Shown here in pieces: positions 34,732-43,442 of a DNA stretch of 64,000 nucleotides; position 1 is the first letter of the stretch; each line of letters starts with the position of its first letter. A model generated the notes under the pieces. That model was not told where the DNA came from. It made no database searches and saw only the letters and a list, made by a program, of their open reading frames with translations. The stretch covers positions 372,001 to 436,000 of the forward strand of contig CAVTSO010000019.1 in the NCBI GenBank assembly GCA_963737445.1. The letters are read 5' to 3'. Origin of the DNA: JAICYJ01 sp963737445 (GTDB taxonomy: Bacteria; Actinomycetota; Thermoleophilia; Gaiellales; JAICJC01). The position numbers and the translations under genes are program-made.

Positions 34732-35979
34732 TCACACCTCGCGCGCCAGCAGGTCTTCGATCGTCTCCCGCCGCTGCACCAGCCGCGCGTGGCCGTTGGA
34801 CACCATCACCGCCGCCGGCCGCGGCAGCTGGTTGTAAGTCGATGCCATGCTGGCGTTGTAGGCCCCTGTTGCGGGCACGGCCAGCAGGTCGCCCGGGCGC
34901 AGCTCGGGCAGCTCGATCCGCTCGATCAGGACGTCGCCGGACTCGCAGTGCTTGCCCGCGATCGTGTACACCGTTCGCCCCTCCTCGTCCGGCCGGTCGC
35001 ACACGACCGCCGTGTAGCGCGCGCCGTACAGCGCCGGCCGCGGGTTGTCGGACATGCCGCCGTCCACCGCCGCGTAGACGGTGCCGTCGGCCGCGCGCTT
35101 GATCGATCCGACCCGGTACAGCGTCGTCCCGGCCGGCCCCGCGATCGAGCGGCCCGGCTCCACCACCAGCTCAGGCATCGGCAGCCCGTGGGCGATCAAC
35201 GCGTCGGTCAGGTGCGCGCAGATCGCCTCCAGCGACGGCTGGATCTCGAGCTCGATGTCGCCCGGCGCATGCGCGATCCCCAGCCCGCCGCCCAGGTCAA
35301 GCACCGGCAGTTCGCCCAGCCCGTGCTCCTCGATGAACGCGACCAGCCAATCGACCGCGCTCGCGTACGTCCCCAGCTGGTTGATCTGCGAACCCAGGTG
35401 CACATGCAGCCCTGCCGGCTGCACGTGCAGCAGCGAGCCCGCGCGATCGAGCGCGTCCAGCGCGTCCGGTGCGGCGAACCCGAACTTGGAGCCATGGTGG
35501 CCGGTCCTGATCTTGTCGTGCGTGTCGGCGGCGATGCCGGGCGTGACGCGCACCAGCACCGGCTGCACGCGGCCGGTGGCGGCCGCCAGCCGCTCCACCT
35601 GGTCGAGCTCGCCCATGTGGTCGACGACAACCAGCCCGCACCCGGCCCCGATCGCCGCCGACAGGTCGGCGTCGGACTTGTTGTTGCCGTGGACGATCAC
35701 CGACTCCGGCTCTGCGCCGGCCCGCAGCGCCGCCGCCAGCTCACCGGCCGAGGCCACGTCGGCGCCGAGCCCCTCCCCCACGACCGCCGCGATCACCGCC
35801 ACCGTTGCGTTGGCCTTGCATGCGTACACCGCCCGCGAGGCTCCCGGGTAGGTCTCCAGCCCGGCCGGGTAGGCCCGCGACCGGGCCCGCAGCTCGAGCT
35901 CGTCGTAGACGTACAGCGGCGTCCCGAACTCGCCCGCCAGCGCGGATGCCGCGACGCCGGCAAGCTGCAGCTCACTCAC
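34732..35979 (-). CDS. lysA: Diaminopimelate decarboxylase
   Basis: Decarboxylates meso-diaminopimelate to lysine with PLP. 415 residues from the GTG at 35979. Fold-III motifs: TPLYVYDELELRARSRAY, AVYACKANATVAVI with the PLP lysine, GADVASAGELAAAL, GLHVHLGSQI, LDLGGGLGI, VEPGRSIAGPAG, and the C-terminal ESGDVLIERIELPELRPGDLLAVPATGAYNASMASTYN with the catalytic Cys-equivalent region. The start overlaps the argH stop (GTGA), making it the last gene of the arginine operon, so lysine and arginine synthesis are transcriptionally linked here. Confidence 0.96.
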   Translation of the reverse strand: MSELQLAGVAASALAGEFGTPLYVYDELELRARSRAYPAGLETYPGASRAVYACKANATVAVIAAVVGEGLGADVASAGELAAALRAGAEPESVIVHGNNKSDADLSAAIGAGCGLVVVDHMGELDQVERLAAATGRVQPVLVRVTPGIAADTHDKIRTGHHGSKFGFAAPDALDALDRAGSLLHVQPAGLHVHLGSQINQLGTYASAVDWLVAFIEEHGLGELPVLDLGGGLGIAHAPGDIELEIQPSLEAICAHLTDALIAHGLPMPELVVEPGRSIAGPAGTTLYRVGSIKRAADGTVYAAVDGGMSDNPRPALYGARYTAVVCDRPDEEGRTVYTIAGKHCESGDVLIERIELPELRPGDLLAVPATGAYNASMASTYNQLPRPAAVMVSNGHARLVQRRETIEDLLAREV

Positions 35980-37247
35980 AGCGCTGCGACCGCCGCGCGG
36001 GCCTCCGCCAGCTGCGCGCGCAGGTCGTCCGGCGCCAGCCGGCCGGCCGCCGCCTGCTCGGCCGTCGGCTCGTCGAACCGCTCGCCTGCGGCCACCCGCC
36101 CCGCCACCCGCGAGTGCGCCTCGCGGAAGGGCACGCCCTCGCGCACCAGCTGCTCGGCCAGATCTGTCGCGACCGTGCGCCCGTCCCCGGCCGCCGCCGA
36201 CATCCGCTCGCGGTCGAAGCGCATCCCGCGCACGCACACGGTCAGCGCCGCCAGCGACCCGGCCAGGTCGTCGACCTGGTCGAAGCTGGCCCGCTTGTCC
36301 TCCTGTAGGTCGCGGTTGTACGCGAGGGGCAGCCCCTTGAGGGTGGACAGAAGCCCGGCCAGCCGGCCGATCGCGGTGCCTGCCTTGCCCCGCACGAGCT
36401 CCGCCGCGTCCGGGTTCTTCTTCTGCGGCATCATCGAGCTGCCCGTGGCGGCGCTGTCGTCGAGCTCGGCGAAGCCGTACTCGGCCGACGTCCACAGCAC
36501 CAGCTCCTCGCCGATCCGCGACAGGTGCACCATCGCCAGCGCGGCCGCGTAGCAGAGCCCCGTCAGGTAGTCGCGGTCGGACACCGCATCCAGCGAGTTC
36601 GCAAACGAGCGGGCGAAGCCCAGCTCCGCGGCCAGCCACTCCGGATCGAGCGGCAGGCTCGAGCCGGCCAGCGCGCCCGCGCCCAGCGGGCACACGTCGG
36701 CCGCCTCGCGCACCTGGGACAGCCGCCGCCCGTCGCGGGTCAGCGCCCACACGTGCGCGGCCAGGTGCTGGCCCAGCCACACCGGCTGTGCGCGCTGGCC
36801 GTGGGTGTAACCCGGCAGCACGGCGTCGCCCTCGGCGTCGGCGCGGTCGAGCAACGCGGTGGCCAGCCCGCGCACGCCCTCGACCAGGTCCCCGCAGGCC
36901 TGCTTCGCCCACAGCCGCATCGCGGTCTGCACCTGGTCGTTGCGGCTGCGGCCGGCGTGAACGCGCGGCCCCAAGTCGCCCAGCAGCCGCTCGATCGCCG
37001 AATGCACGTCCTCGTCGCGCGCGTCCGGCTCCACCTCCACCGACGCCAACGCCGCCACGATCGCGTCGGCTTCGGCCGGGTCGATCAGCCCCTGACGGGC
37101 CAGCATCCGCACGTGCACGGCGCTGGCGCGCAGGTCGTACGGCAGCAGCCGCCGGTCGACCGCCAGCGAGGCGGTGAAGTCGAGGATGGCAGGATCGAGG
37201 CCGCCGGACAGGCGGCCGGCCCAGAGCGGTGCAGGGTTCCCCGTCAC
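35976..37247 (-). CDS. argH: Argininosuccinate lyase
   Basis: Splits argininosuccinate into arginine and fumarate, the last step of the pathway. 423 residues from the GTG at 37247, overlapping the argG stop. Aspartase/fumarase superfamily motifs: VHSAIERLLGDLGPRVHAGRSRNDQV (with the substrate-binding SRND), LPGYTHGQRAQPV (catalytic His), and the signature loop GSSMMPQKKNPDAAELVRGK with the catalytic Ser. The helical C-terminus is complete. Confidence 0.97.
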   Translation of the reverse strand: MTGNPAPLWAGRLSGGLDPAILDFTASLAVDRRLLPYDLRASAVHVRMLARQGLIDPAEADAIVAALASVEVEPDARDEDVHSAIERLLGDLGPRVHAGRSRNDQVQTAMRLWAKQACGDLVEGVRGLATALLDRADAEGDAVLPGYTHGQRAQPVWLGQHLAAHVWALTRDGRRLSQVREAADVCPLGAGALAGSSLPLDPEWLAAELGFARSFANSLDAVSDRDYLTGLCYAAALAMVHLSRIGEELVLWTSAEYGFAELDDSAATGSSMMPQKKNPDAAELVRGKAGTAIGRLAGLLSTLKGLPLAYNRDLQEDKRASFDQVDDLAGSLAALTVCVRGMRFDRERMSAAAGDGRTVATDLAEQLVREGVPFREAHSRVAGRVAAGERFDEPTAEQAAAGRLAPDDLRAQLAEARAAVAAL

Positions 37248-38452
37248 ACCTCGATCGTATCCGGCTGCGTGGCCGCGGCCCAGGTCTTGGTCGGCAGCGA
37301 CCACACGTGGATGAAGCCGGCCGCGGCCCCGTGGTGGAAGCTGTCGCCCTCCTCGTAGGTGGCCAGGCCGTGGTCGTACAGCGACCCCTCGGCCGTCCGC
37401 CCCACCAGCGCGCAGCTGCCGCGGTAGAGCTTGACCTTGGCGGTGCCCGTAACCGACGCGGTGACGTGCTGCATGAACGCCTGCAGCGCCGCCCGCAGCG
37501 GCGAGTACCAAAGGCCGTTGTAGATCAGAGTCGCGTACTGCAGCGCCAGCTCCTGCTTGCTGTGGGCGAGGTCGCGCTCGCAGACCAGCTCCTCCACGCC
37601 GCCGTAAGCGGCCATCAGCAGCGCGGCGGCCGGCGCCTCGTAGATCTCGCGGCTCTTGATGCCGACCAACCGGTTCTCGATCATGTCGATGCGGCCGACC
37701 CCGTGTGCGCCGGCCAGCGCTCCCGCACGGCCGATCAGGGAGACCAGGTCGAGCCGCTCGCCGTCGATCGCGACCGGCAGCCCCTGCTCGAACTCGATCT
37801 CGACCACCTGCGGCGCGGGCAGCGCTCGCTCCGGCGAGATGGTCAGCGCGAATGCCTGCTCCGGCGCCTCCACCCACGGATCCTCGAGCGGGCCGGCCTC
37901 GATCGAGCGGCCCCACAGGTTGTGGTCGATCGAGAAGGCCTCACCGGACTTGACCGGCACCTCGATGCCGTGCTGCACGGCGTAGGCGATCTCCTGCTCG
38001 CGGGTCATGCCCCAGTCCCGCACCGGCGCCAGCACCGCCAGGTCGGGCGCGAGCGCCGCCACCGCCGTCTCGAACCGCACCTGGTCGTTGCCCTTGCCCG
38101 TGCAGCCGTGGGCGACCGCCGTAGCGCCGCGGGCGCGGGCCGCCGCCACCAGATGCCGCCCGATCAGCGGCCGCGAGAGCGCCGACACCAGCGGGTAGCG
38201 GCCCTCGTAGAGCGCGCCCGCCTGCAGCACCGGCAGCACGTAGTCGGTGGCGAACTCCTCGCGCGCGTCGATCACCTCGACGTCGCTCGCGCCGGCCGCG
38301 AGCGCGCGGGCGGTGACCGCCTCGGCGTCGATGCCCTGGCCGACGTCGATCAGCAAGGCGATCACGTCGGCGTCGTACTCGTCGGCCAGCCAGCGCAGGG
38401 CGACCGATGTGTCGAGCCCGCCGGAATAGGCAAGAACGATGGTGTCTTTCAC
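37244..38452 (-). CDS. argG: Argininosuccinate synthase
   Basis: Condenses citrulline with aspartate, using ATP. 402 residues: the N-type ATP pyrophosphatase loop VLAYSGGLDTSVAL, HGCTGKGNDQVRFE, SIDHNLWGRSIEAG, and GRIDMIENRLVGIKSREIYE. The start is the GTG at 38452, overlapping the argR TGA. Normal length; no anomalies. Confidence 0.98.
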   Translation of the reverse strand: MKDTIVLAYSGGLDTSVALRWLADEYDADVIALLIDVGQGIDAEAVTARALAAGASDVEVIDAREEFATDYVLPVLQAGALYEGRYPLVSALSRPLIGRHLVAAARARGATAVAHGCTGKGNDQVRFETAVAALAPDLAVLAPVRDWGMTREQEIAYAVQHGIEVPVKSGEAFSIDHNLWGRSIEAGPLEDPWVEAPEQAFALTISPERALPAPQVVEIEFEQGLPVAIDGERLDLVSLIGRAGALAGAHGVGRIDMIENRLVGIKSREIYEAPAAALLMAAYGGVEELVCERDLAHSKQELALQYATLIYNGLWYSPLRAALQAFMQHVTASVTGTAKVKLYRGSCALVGRTAEGSLYDHGLATYEEGDSFHHGAAAGFIHVWSLPTKTWAAATQPDTIEV

Positions 38453-38907
38453 GGAGTCTCCTCATGCAGCCGCTCGATCAAGCGGATCAGGTCGTGCCCG
38501 GTATGTGGCTCACGGGCGATCAATGCCAGGGTGTCGTCACCGGCGATGGTGCCGATGATCTCGGGGAAGGACGCGTTGTCGAAGGCAAAGGCGACGGGAT
38601 GTGCGTTGGCGGGGCCTGTCTTGAGCACCGCCATGTGACCGGACGCCTCCATGCCGCGCACGAGGCCCAGCGCCAGCACCACCTGCCCGATCGGGTCGGC
38701 GGGCGCGGCGTCGGAGTCCTCGGACAGCGCGTAGACCAGCCGGCCGTGACGGCGTACCCGCACCACACCCAGCCGGTCGAGGTCGCGCGACACCGTCGCC
38801 TGGGTGACGTCGTGGCCGCGCCGAGCCAGCAGCCGCTGCAGCTGCAGCTGCGTCGAGACCTCGTGCTCGTCGAGCAGCTCGGTGATCGCCTGCTGTCGTT
38901 TGTTCAT
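38449..38907 (-). CDS. argR: Arginine repressor
   Basis: 152 residues. Winged helix-turn-helix N-terminus (QQAITELLDEHEVSTQLQLQRLLARRGHDVTQATVSRDLDRLGVVRV) and a C-terminal hexamerisation/arginine-binding domain with GTIAGDDTLALIAREP, which includes the GT-AGDDT arginine-contact motif. It is encoded inside the operon it likely controls, between argB and argG, with 4-bp overlaps on both sides. The two ARG-box-like sites before argC are the probable target. Confidence 0.96.
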   Translation of the reverse strand: MNKRQQAITELLDEHEVSTQLQLQRLLARRGHDVTQATVSRDLDRLGVVRVRRHGRLVYALSEDSDAAPADPIGQVVLALGLVRGMEASGHMAVLKTGPANAHPVAFAFDNASFPEIIGTIAGDDTLALIAREPHTGHDLIRLIERLHEETP

Positions 38908-39578
38908 GCCGTCACCATCGTCTCAGCTCCGATCCAGACGCGCCAGACGCCGTCGGCGAGCGCCGCGAGCCCCGCGTCCAGCTTGGGGATCATGCCCCCC
39001 GTGATGCTCCCGGACGCCACCAGCTGCGCGGCGGAGGCGGCCGTCACGCGGCGGATCACCTCGCCGCCCGGCCCCATCAGCCCCGGCACGTCCGACAGGA
39101 AGATCAGCTCGGATGCACCGAGCGCGCCGGCCACGGCAGCGGCCGCGTTGTCTGCGTTGACATTGAGACCGGAGGCGGTGGGTGCGATCACCGGCACGAT
39201 CCCGCCCGCCAGCAGCGCTCGCACCCCGATCTGCTCGACCGAGGTGATGCGGCCGACCAGGCCCAGCCGGCTGTCACCCCAGGGCTCCGCCGTCAACGCG
39301 TCCCGCATCGGTCGGCAGGCGACGCCCTCGGCCTCGAACTGCGCGCACAGCGTCGCGTTGGCCTCGGCGATCGCTGCCTCGACCACGCGCATCACCGTAT
39401 CGTCGGTCACGCGCTGGCCGTCCACGAAGCGCGGATCCAGCCCGGCGGCGATGCAGCCGGCGGTGATCTGGGGGCCGGCGCCGTGCACTACCACCACCCG
39501 CCGGCCGGCCCGTGCCAGCGCCGCCACCTGCGCGGCCGCACCGGGCGCCGTGCCGCCGACCTTGACGACCGCGATCAT
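38904..39578 (-). CDS. argB: Acetylglutamate kinase (short form)
   Basis: Phosphorylates N-acetylglutamate. 224 residues, shorter than the usual 250-300: it begins directly with the phosphate loop, VVKVGGTAP, lacking the N-terminal helix used by arginine-inhibited hexameric forms. Amino-acid kinase motifs: VVVVHGAGPQI, DGQRVTDDTVM, GLNVNADNAAAAVAGALGA, LIFLSDVPGL and GGMIPKLDAGLAAL. The missing N-helix suggests a form not inhibited by arginine, with control left to ArgR; this is an inference. Confidence 0.93.
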   Translation of the reverse strand: MIAVVKVGGTAPGAAAQVAALARAGRRVVVVHGAGPQITAGCIAAGLDPRFVDGQRVTDDTVMRVVEAAIAEANATLCAQFEAEGVACRPMRDALTAEPWGDSRLGLVGRITSVEQIGVRALLAGGIVPVIAPTASGLNVNADNAAAAVAGALGASELIFLSDVPGLMGPGGEVIRRVTAASAAQLVASGSITGGMIPKLDAGLAALADGVWRVWIGAETMVTA

Positions 39579-40762
39579 GTCGTGCTCGCGCTGTTGAACT
39601 GGACGTAGCCGGGCGACAGGTCGGAGGCGATCACCGTGGCGCTGCCGTCGCCCAGACCCAGAGATATCTCGACCTCTACCTCATCCTTAGACAATTGCCG
39701 CCGCGCCCTGGCCATCGTGCCGGCGATGCCGCCGCCGCCGGCGACGATCGGCACCCCGCCCACCGCCACCGAGACGCGGTCGGGATCGAGGTGCACGCCG
39801 GCGGCGCCCAGCGCCGCCAGGATCCGGCCCCAGTTGGGGTCGCCGCCGTGCAGCGCACACTTGACCAGCGTGTTCTCCGCCACGCCGCGGGCCGCCGCTC
39901 GGGCCTCCGGCACGCTCAGCGCGCCGTTCACCGTGTAGACGCAGACGCGGGTCGATCCCTCGCCGTCGCGCACCACCTGCTTGGCCAGATCGAGCATCAG
40001 CTCGGAGACGGCGCCGCTCAGCACCCGCAGCTGCCGCGGCCCGTCCACGGCCACACCGGAGGCGCCGTTGGCGAGCATGAACACGCAGTCGTTGGTGCTG
40101 GTGCACCCGTCCACCGAGATCGCGTTGAAGGAGCCGGCCACGGCGTTTCGCAGGATCCGGCGCAGGGCGGCCTGCGGCAGCTCGGCGTCCAGCGTGACCT
40201 GGGCCAGCGTGGTGGCCATGTTCGGCCGGATCATCCCGGCGCCCTTGGCCATGCCGCCGATGCGCACCGGGCCACCGGCCAGCTCGACCTGAGACTGCGC
40301 CAGCTTTGGGTAGCGGTCGGTGGTGCGGATCGCGTTGGCCGACCGGCGGCCGTTGGTCCCGGCCAGCGAGCCGGCCGCGCTGTGGATGCCCGCCACGACG
40401 TCGTCGATCGGCAGCTGGGTGCCGATCACGCCCGTGGACGCGACCAGCACCTGCGAGGACGGGATGCCCAGCGCGGCACCCGCCTCGGCCACCATCGTCC
40501 ACGCGTTGTCGCGTCCGGCGGTGCCGGTGCAGGCGTTGGCCGAGCCGGAGTTGGTCACGATCGCCCGCGCCAGGCCGCCCTGGATCTGGGCTCGGCTGAC
40601 CGTGACCGGCGCGGCCACCACGCGGTTGGTGGTGAACACGCCCGCGGCCGTGGCGGGGCGATCCGAGACCAGCAGGGTCAGGTCCGACTTGCCGCTGCGC
40701 TTCATGCCGCAGGCGGCGACGCCGGCTGCGAACCCGGCCGGGTAGCAGGCTCCTACAGCCAC
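39575..40762 (-). CDS. argJ: Ornithine acetyltransferase / N-acetylglutamate synthase
   Basis: Recycles the acetyl group from N-acetylornithine to glutamate. 395 residues from the GTG at 40762, overlapping argC by 10 bp. Motifs: GVFTTNRVVAAPV, ASTGVIGTQLP, and the self-cleavage site GMAKGAGMIRPNMATTL, where the Thr after NMA becomes the N-terminus and nucleophile of the beta chain. KCALHGGDPNWGRILAALG is the conserved C-terminal part. Overlaps argB by 4 bp. Confidence 0.97.
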   Translation of the reverse strand: MAVGACYPAGFAAGVAACGMKRSGKSDLTLLVSDRPATAAGVFTTNRVVAAPVTVSRAQIQGGLARAIVTNSGSANACTGTAGRDNAWTMVAEAGAALGIPSSQVLVASTGVIGTQLPIDDVVAGIHSAAGSLAGTNGRRSANAIRTTDRYPKLAQSQVELAGGPVRIGGMAKGAGMIRPNMATTLAQVTLDAELPQAALRRILRNAVAGSFNAISVDGCTSTNDCVFMLANGASGVAVDGPRQLRVLSGAVSELMLDLAKQVVRDGEGSTRVCVYTVNGALSVPEARAAARGVAENTLVKCALHGGDPNWGRILAALGAAGVHLDPDRVSVAVGGVPIVAGGGGIAGTMARARRQLSKDEVEVEISLGLGDGSATVIASDLSPGYVQFNSASTT

Positions 40763-41661
40763 GCCGGCTCCCCGGGGAGGCCCATGGTCTCGTCCAAGCC
40801 CAGCATCAGGTTGGCGTTCTGGACAGCCTGGCCGGCCGCGCCCTTGACCAGGTTGTCGATGGCGGCGGCCACGATCAGCCGGCTCCGCTGCGGGTCGACC
40901 CAGGCTTGCAGATGACAGAGGTTGCTGCCGCGCAGGGCCTGCGTGCGCACGCCGTCCACCAGCTGGACGAACGGCTCGCCCTGGTAAGCGCCGACCAGCG
41001 CCGCCTCCACCTCGACCTGGCCGGCGCCGGGTCGCAGCCGCGCGTAGGCGGTCACCAGCAGGCCGCGGGTGAACGGCGCGAGGTGCGGCGTGAATGTGAC
41101 CGAGACCGGGGCACCGCCGACCTCCGAGAGCTGGGCCTCGATCTCGAGCTGGTGGTGGTGGCCGACCGGCTGGTAGGGGGCGATGCCCTCGGCCGCCGCG
41201 CAGAAGCTGTTTCGCTCGGTCGGCGTCTTGCCGGCGCCGGACACGCCCGACTTGCCGTCGACCACGAGGTCCGGCTCGACCAGGCCGGCGGCCACGATCG
41301 GTGCCAGCGCCAGGATGGCGGCGGTGGCATAGCAGCCTGGGTTCGCCACCTGAGGGGCGCCTGCGATGGCGTCGCGGTGCAGCTCGGGCAGCCCGTACTG
41401 CCACTCCTCGCGCAGGTCGGCGGAGAGATCGATGACCGGGACGCGCGCACCGGCCAGCTCCCGACCGACCTCACCCGAAGCGCCATGGGGCAGCGCCAGG
41501 AGGACGAGATCGCACTGGGCCGGTGCACGCGTGTCGGCCGCGCAGGCAACCGCCCTCATCCGAGGATGCGACGCCAGCAGCCGCATCAGCTCGCGACCGG
41601 CAAGGCCGGTGGAGCCGAAGACGGCGGCGGTGGCGACCGCTGGTGGTGCCAGCACGGACAT
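40753..41661 (-). CDS. argC: N-acetyl-gamma-glutamyl-phosphate reductase
   Basis: NADPH-dependent reduction to the semialdehyde. 302 residues from ATG 41661 (MSVLAPPAVATAAVFGSTGLAGREL gives the Rossmann GxTGxxG). Motifs: LLALPHGAS, the catalytic Cys in VANPGCYATAAIL, GKSGVSGAGK, and the substrate His region FTPHLAPFTRGLL. An in-frame extension to 41730 reads through the operator region and has no family similarity. Opens the argC-J-B-R-G-H-lysA operon; argD and argF are not in the window. Confidence 0.96.
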   Translation of the reverse strand: MSVLAPPAVATAAVFGSTGLAGRELMRLLASHPRMRAVACAADTRAPAQCDLVLLALPHGASGEVGRELAGARVPVIDLSADLREEWQYGLPELHRDAIAGAPQVANPGCYATAAILALAPIVAAGLVEPDLVVDGKSGVSGAGKTPTERNSFCAAAEGIAPYQPVGHHHQLEIEAQLSEVGGAPVSVTFTPHLAPFTRGLLVTAYARLRPGAGQVEVEAALVGAYQGEPFVQLVDGVRTQALRGSNLCHLQAWVDPQRSRLIVAAAIDNLVKGAAGQAVQNANLMLGLDETMGLPGEPAWL

Positions 41662-41662
41662 G

Positions 41663-41697
41663 TGCAAGAGTATACACAGACTCGGTATGAGTATGCA
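41663..41697. promoter_or_regulatory. Two ARG-box-like sites and argC -10 box
   Basis: TGCAAGAGTATACA (41663-41676) and GGTATGAGTATGCA (41684-41697) both approximate the palindromic ARG box TGNAT-N4-ATNCA and have centres 21 bp apart, the spacing used by hexameric ArgR. On the minus strand, the first site contains TATACT (41674-41669), a near-consensus -10 that ends seven bases before the argC ATG. ArgR binding would cover the promoter. Confidence 0.7.
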
Positions 41698-41742
41698 CCA
41701 CCACTGAGGTCGGGGCAGACTCGCTCGCACTAAGGTGCGGGC

Positions 41743-43245
41743 GTGGCGAACCGCGTGCTGATCGTCGGCTGGGACGGCGCCGACTGGGAGATCCTCGATC
41801 CGCTGCTCGCGGCGGGCGAGCTGCCCAATCTGTCGGCGCTGATCGAGCGCGGCCGCAAGGGCGTCTCCCGCTCATGCCTGCCGTCGCACTCCTGGGCCGC
41901 ATGGCCGACCTTCCTGACCGGTTGCGACCCGGCCGGGCACGGCGTGTTCGACATCCTCGAGTACCGGCTCGGCGCCACCCGCCGGCTTCCGGTCTCATCG
42001 CGCTCGATCCTGGCGCCGACCTGGCCGTCGCAGCTGACCGAAGCCGGCCGCACCAGCCTGGTCGTGAATGTGCCGCTGACCTATCCCGCACCCGAGATCA
42101 AGGGCGTCGCCATCGCCGGCGGCGTGATCCCGCAGGGCGCCCCCTACAGCCATCCGCCCGAGGCCGGGCCCGACCTGGGCTGGCCGATCAACGGCGGCTC
42201 CTGGACGACCTTCAGGGGCAAGCCGCTGGAGCTGGTGGCCGACGTCGAGGACGTCACCCGCCGCCGCGCCGAGGCCATGCGCCGGCTGATGGACGAGCAG
42301 CCCTGGGATGCGGCCTGCATGGTGTTCGTGTCGCCCGACCGCATCCAGCACTGCCTGCTCGAGTACGTGCACCCCGGGCATCCCGACCACGCCACCGCCT
42401 CCCAGACGCCGGTGGCCGAGCGCGTGATCGACGTCTATCGCCTGCTCGACCGCGAGCTGGGGACGCTGATCGAGCGCACCGACGCCGACGACCTCGTGCT
42501 GCTGATGTCAGACCACGGCCACCAGCCGGTCACGCGCGCTCTCAACATGAACCGCGTCCTGGAGAGCCTCGGCGCCCTGCGCATGGGCCGCGGCTCGGCG
42601 CTGGTCTCGCTGCTGGCCTGGGGCCGGATCCGCTCGCTGGCGCGCGTCGCCTACGACCGGCTGGGCCTGCACGGCAAGGTGAAGGTGCCGACCACACCCA
42701 TCGACTGGGCGCACACGACCGCCTACACGAGCGTCACCTCGACCGGCGAGGGCGTCTCGATCGCGCTCGCCGGGCGCGAGCCGCAGGGCATGGTCCCGGC
42801 CGAGGACTACGAGCGCGTGCGCACCGAGGTCGCGGACGCGCTGCTCGGCTTCGTCGACCCCGCCAACGGCCGCCATCCGATCGCGCGGGTGGTGCGCAAG
42901 GAGGACGTGCTGCACGGCCAGTACCTGGACCGCGCGCCCGACCTGCTGCTGGAGCCGGCCCCGCTCTACAGCCTCACGCACGCGCGCCAGATCGTCGAGC
43001 CGGCCGACTGGCTGTCTGGCGACCACCGGCCGGAGGGCGTCTACGTCGCCGCCGGCCCCGGCATCGCCGCCGGCCCCGGCGAGGAGATCTCCCTGGCCGA
43101 CTTCGCCGGCTGGATCACGGGCGCGCTGGGCGTCGAGGTCGCGGCCGGCACCGACGCGCCCGAGCAGCAGGCGGTGGGCGTGTTCTCGGACGACGAGGAG
43201 CGCGAGGTCGAGGAGCGACTCCGCGGTCTCGGCTATCTCGACTGA
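41743..43245 (+). CDS. Alkaline-phosphatase-superfamily phosphodiesterase/phosphotransferase
   Basis: 500 residues of the type I phosphodiesterase/nucleotide pyrophosphatase type, in the alkaline phosphatase superfamily. NRVLIVGWDGADWEILDPLL holds the first metal Asp, SHSWAAWPTFLTGCDPAGHG the nucleophile region (Thr in FLTG), VSPDRIQHCLLEY a metal Asp and His, LLMSDHGHQP the Asp-His pair, and LSGDHRPEGVYVAAGPGI the last metal His. No signal peptide is seen, so the enzyme may be cytosolic, or exported by another route. Substrate unknown; the glycan genes downstream suggest phosphoglycans or nucleotide sugars. The GTG lies six bases after TAAGGT (41731-41736). Confidence 0.85.
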   Translation: MANRVLIVGWDGADWEILDPLLAAGELPNLSALIERGRKGVSRSCLPSHSWAAWPTFLTGCDPAGHGVFDILEYRLGATRRLPVSSRSILAPTWPSQLTEAGRTSLVVNVPLTYPAPEIKGVAIAGGVIPQGAPYSHPPEAGPDLGWPINGGSWTTFRGKPLELVADVEDVTRRRAEAMRRLMDEQPWDAACMVFVSPDRIQHCLLEYVHPGHPDHATASQTPVAERVIDVYRLLDRELGTLIERTDADDLVLLMSDHGHQPVTRALNMNRVLESLGALRMGRGSALVSLLAWGRIRSLARVAYDRLGLHGKVKVPTTPIDWAHTTAYTSVTSTGEGVSIALAGREPQGMVPAEDYERVRTEVADALLGFVDPANGRHPIARVVRKEDVLHGQYLDRAPDLLLEPAPLYSLTHARQIVEPADWLSGDHRPEGVYVAAGPGIAAGPGEEISLADFAGWITGALGVEVAAGTDAPEQQAVGVFSDDEEREVEERLRGLGYLD

Positions 43246-43260
43246 CTCGGGTACCCACCC

Positions 43261-43377
43261 TCAGCGGGGGCTGCCCGGCCACCACCCCTCCGGCCGCCAC
43301 TCCCGGGAGTCCACGCCGTCGCGCACCGCGGCCACCAGGAACAGCACGAACAACGAGATCACGATCACGGCACCCAT
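43261..43377 (-). CDS. 38-residue single-helix membrane protein
   Basis: Not a known family. From the ATG at 43377, with AAGGA about ten bases upstream, it reads MGAVIVISLFVLFLVAAVRD, then GVDSREWRPEGWWPGSPR and a TGA. A strongly hydrophobic helix occupies residues 3-18, followed by a Trp- and Pro-rich hydrophilic tail. The hydrophobic-then-charged layout and ribosome site support it as real. It lies antisense in the 197-bp gap between the AP hydrolase and the flippase. Confidence 0.55.
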   Translation of the reverse strand: MGAVIVISLFVLFLVAAVRDGVDSREWRPEGWWPGSPR

Positions 43378-43442
43378 GGCACACCATCCTTTCCAGGTGT
43401 GGAACGGGGAGATCGCCGGCCCGTGAGAAACACTATGCCGAC

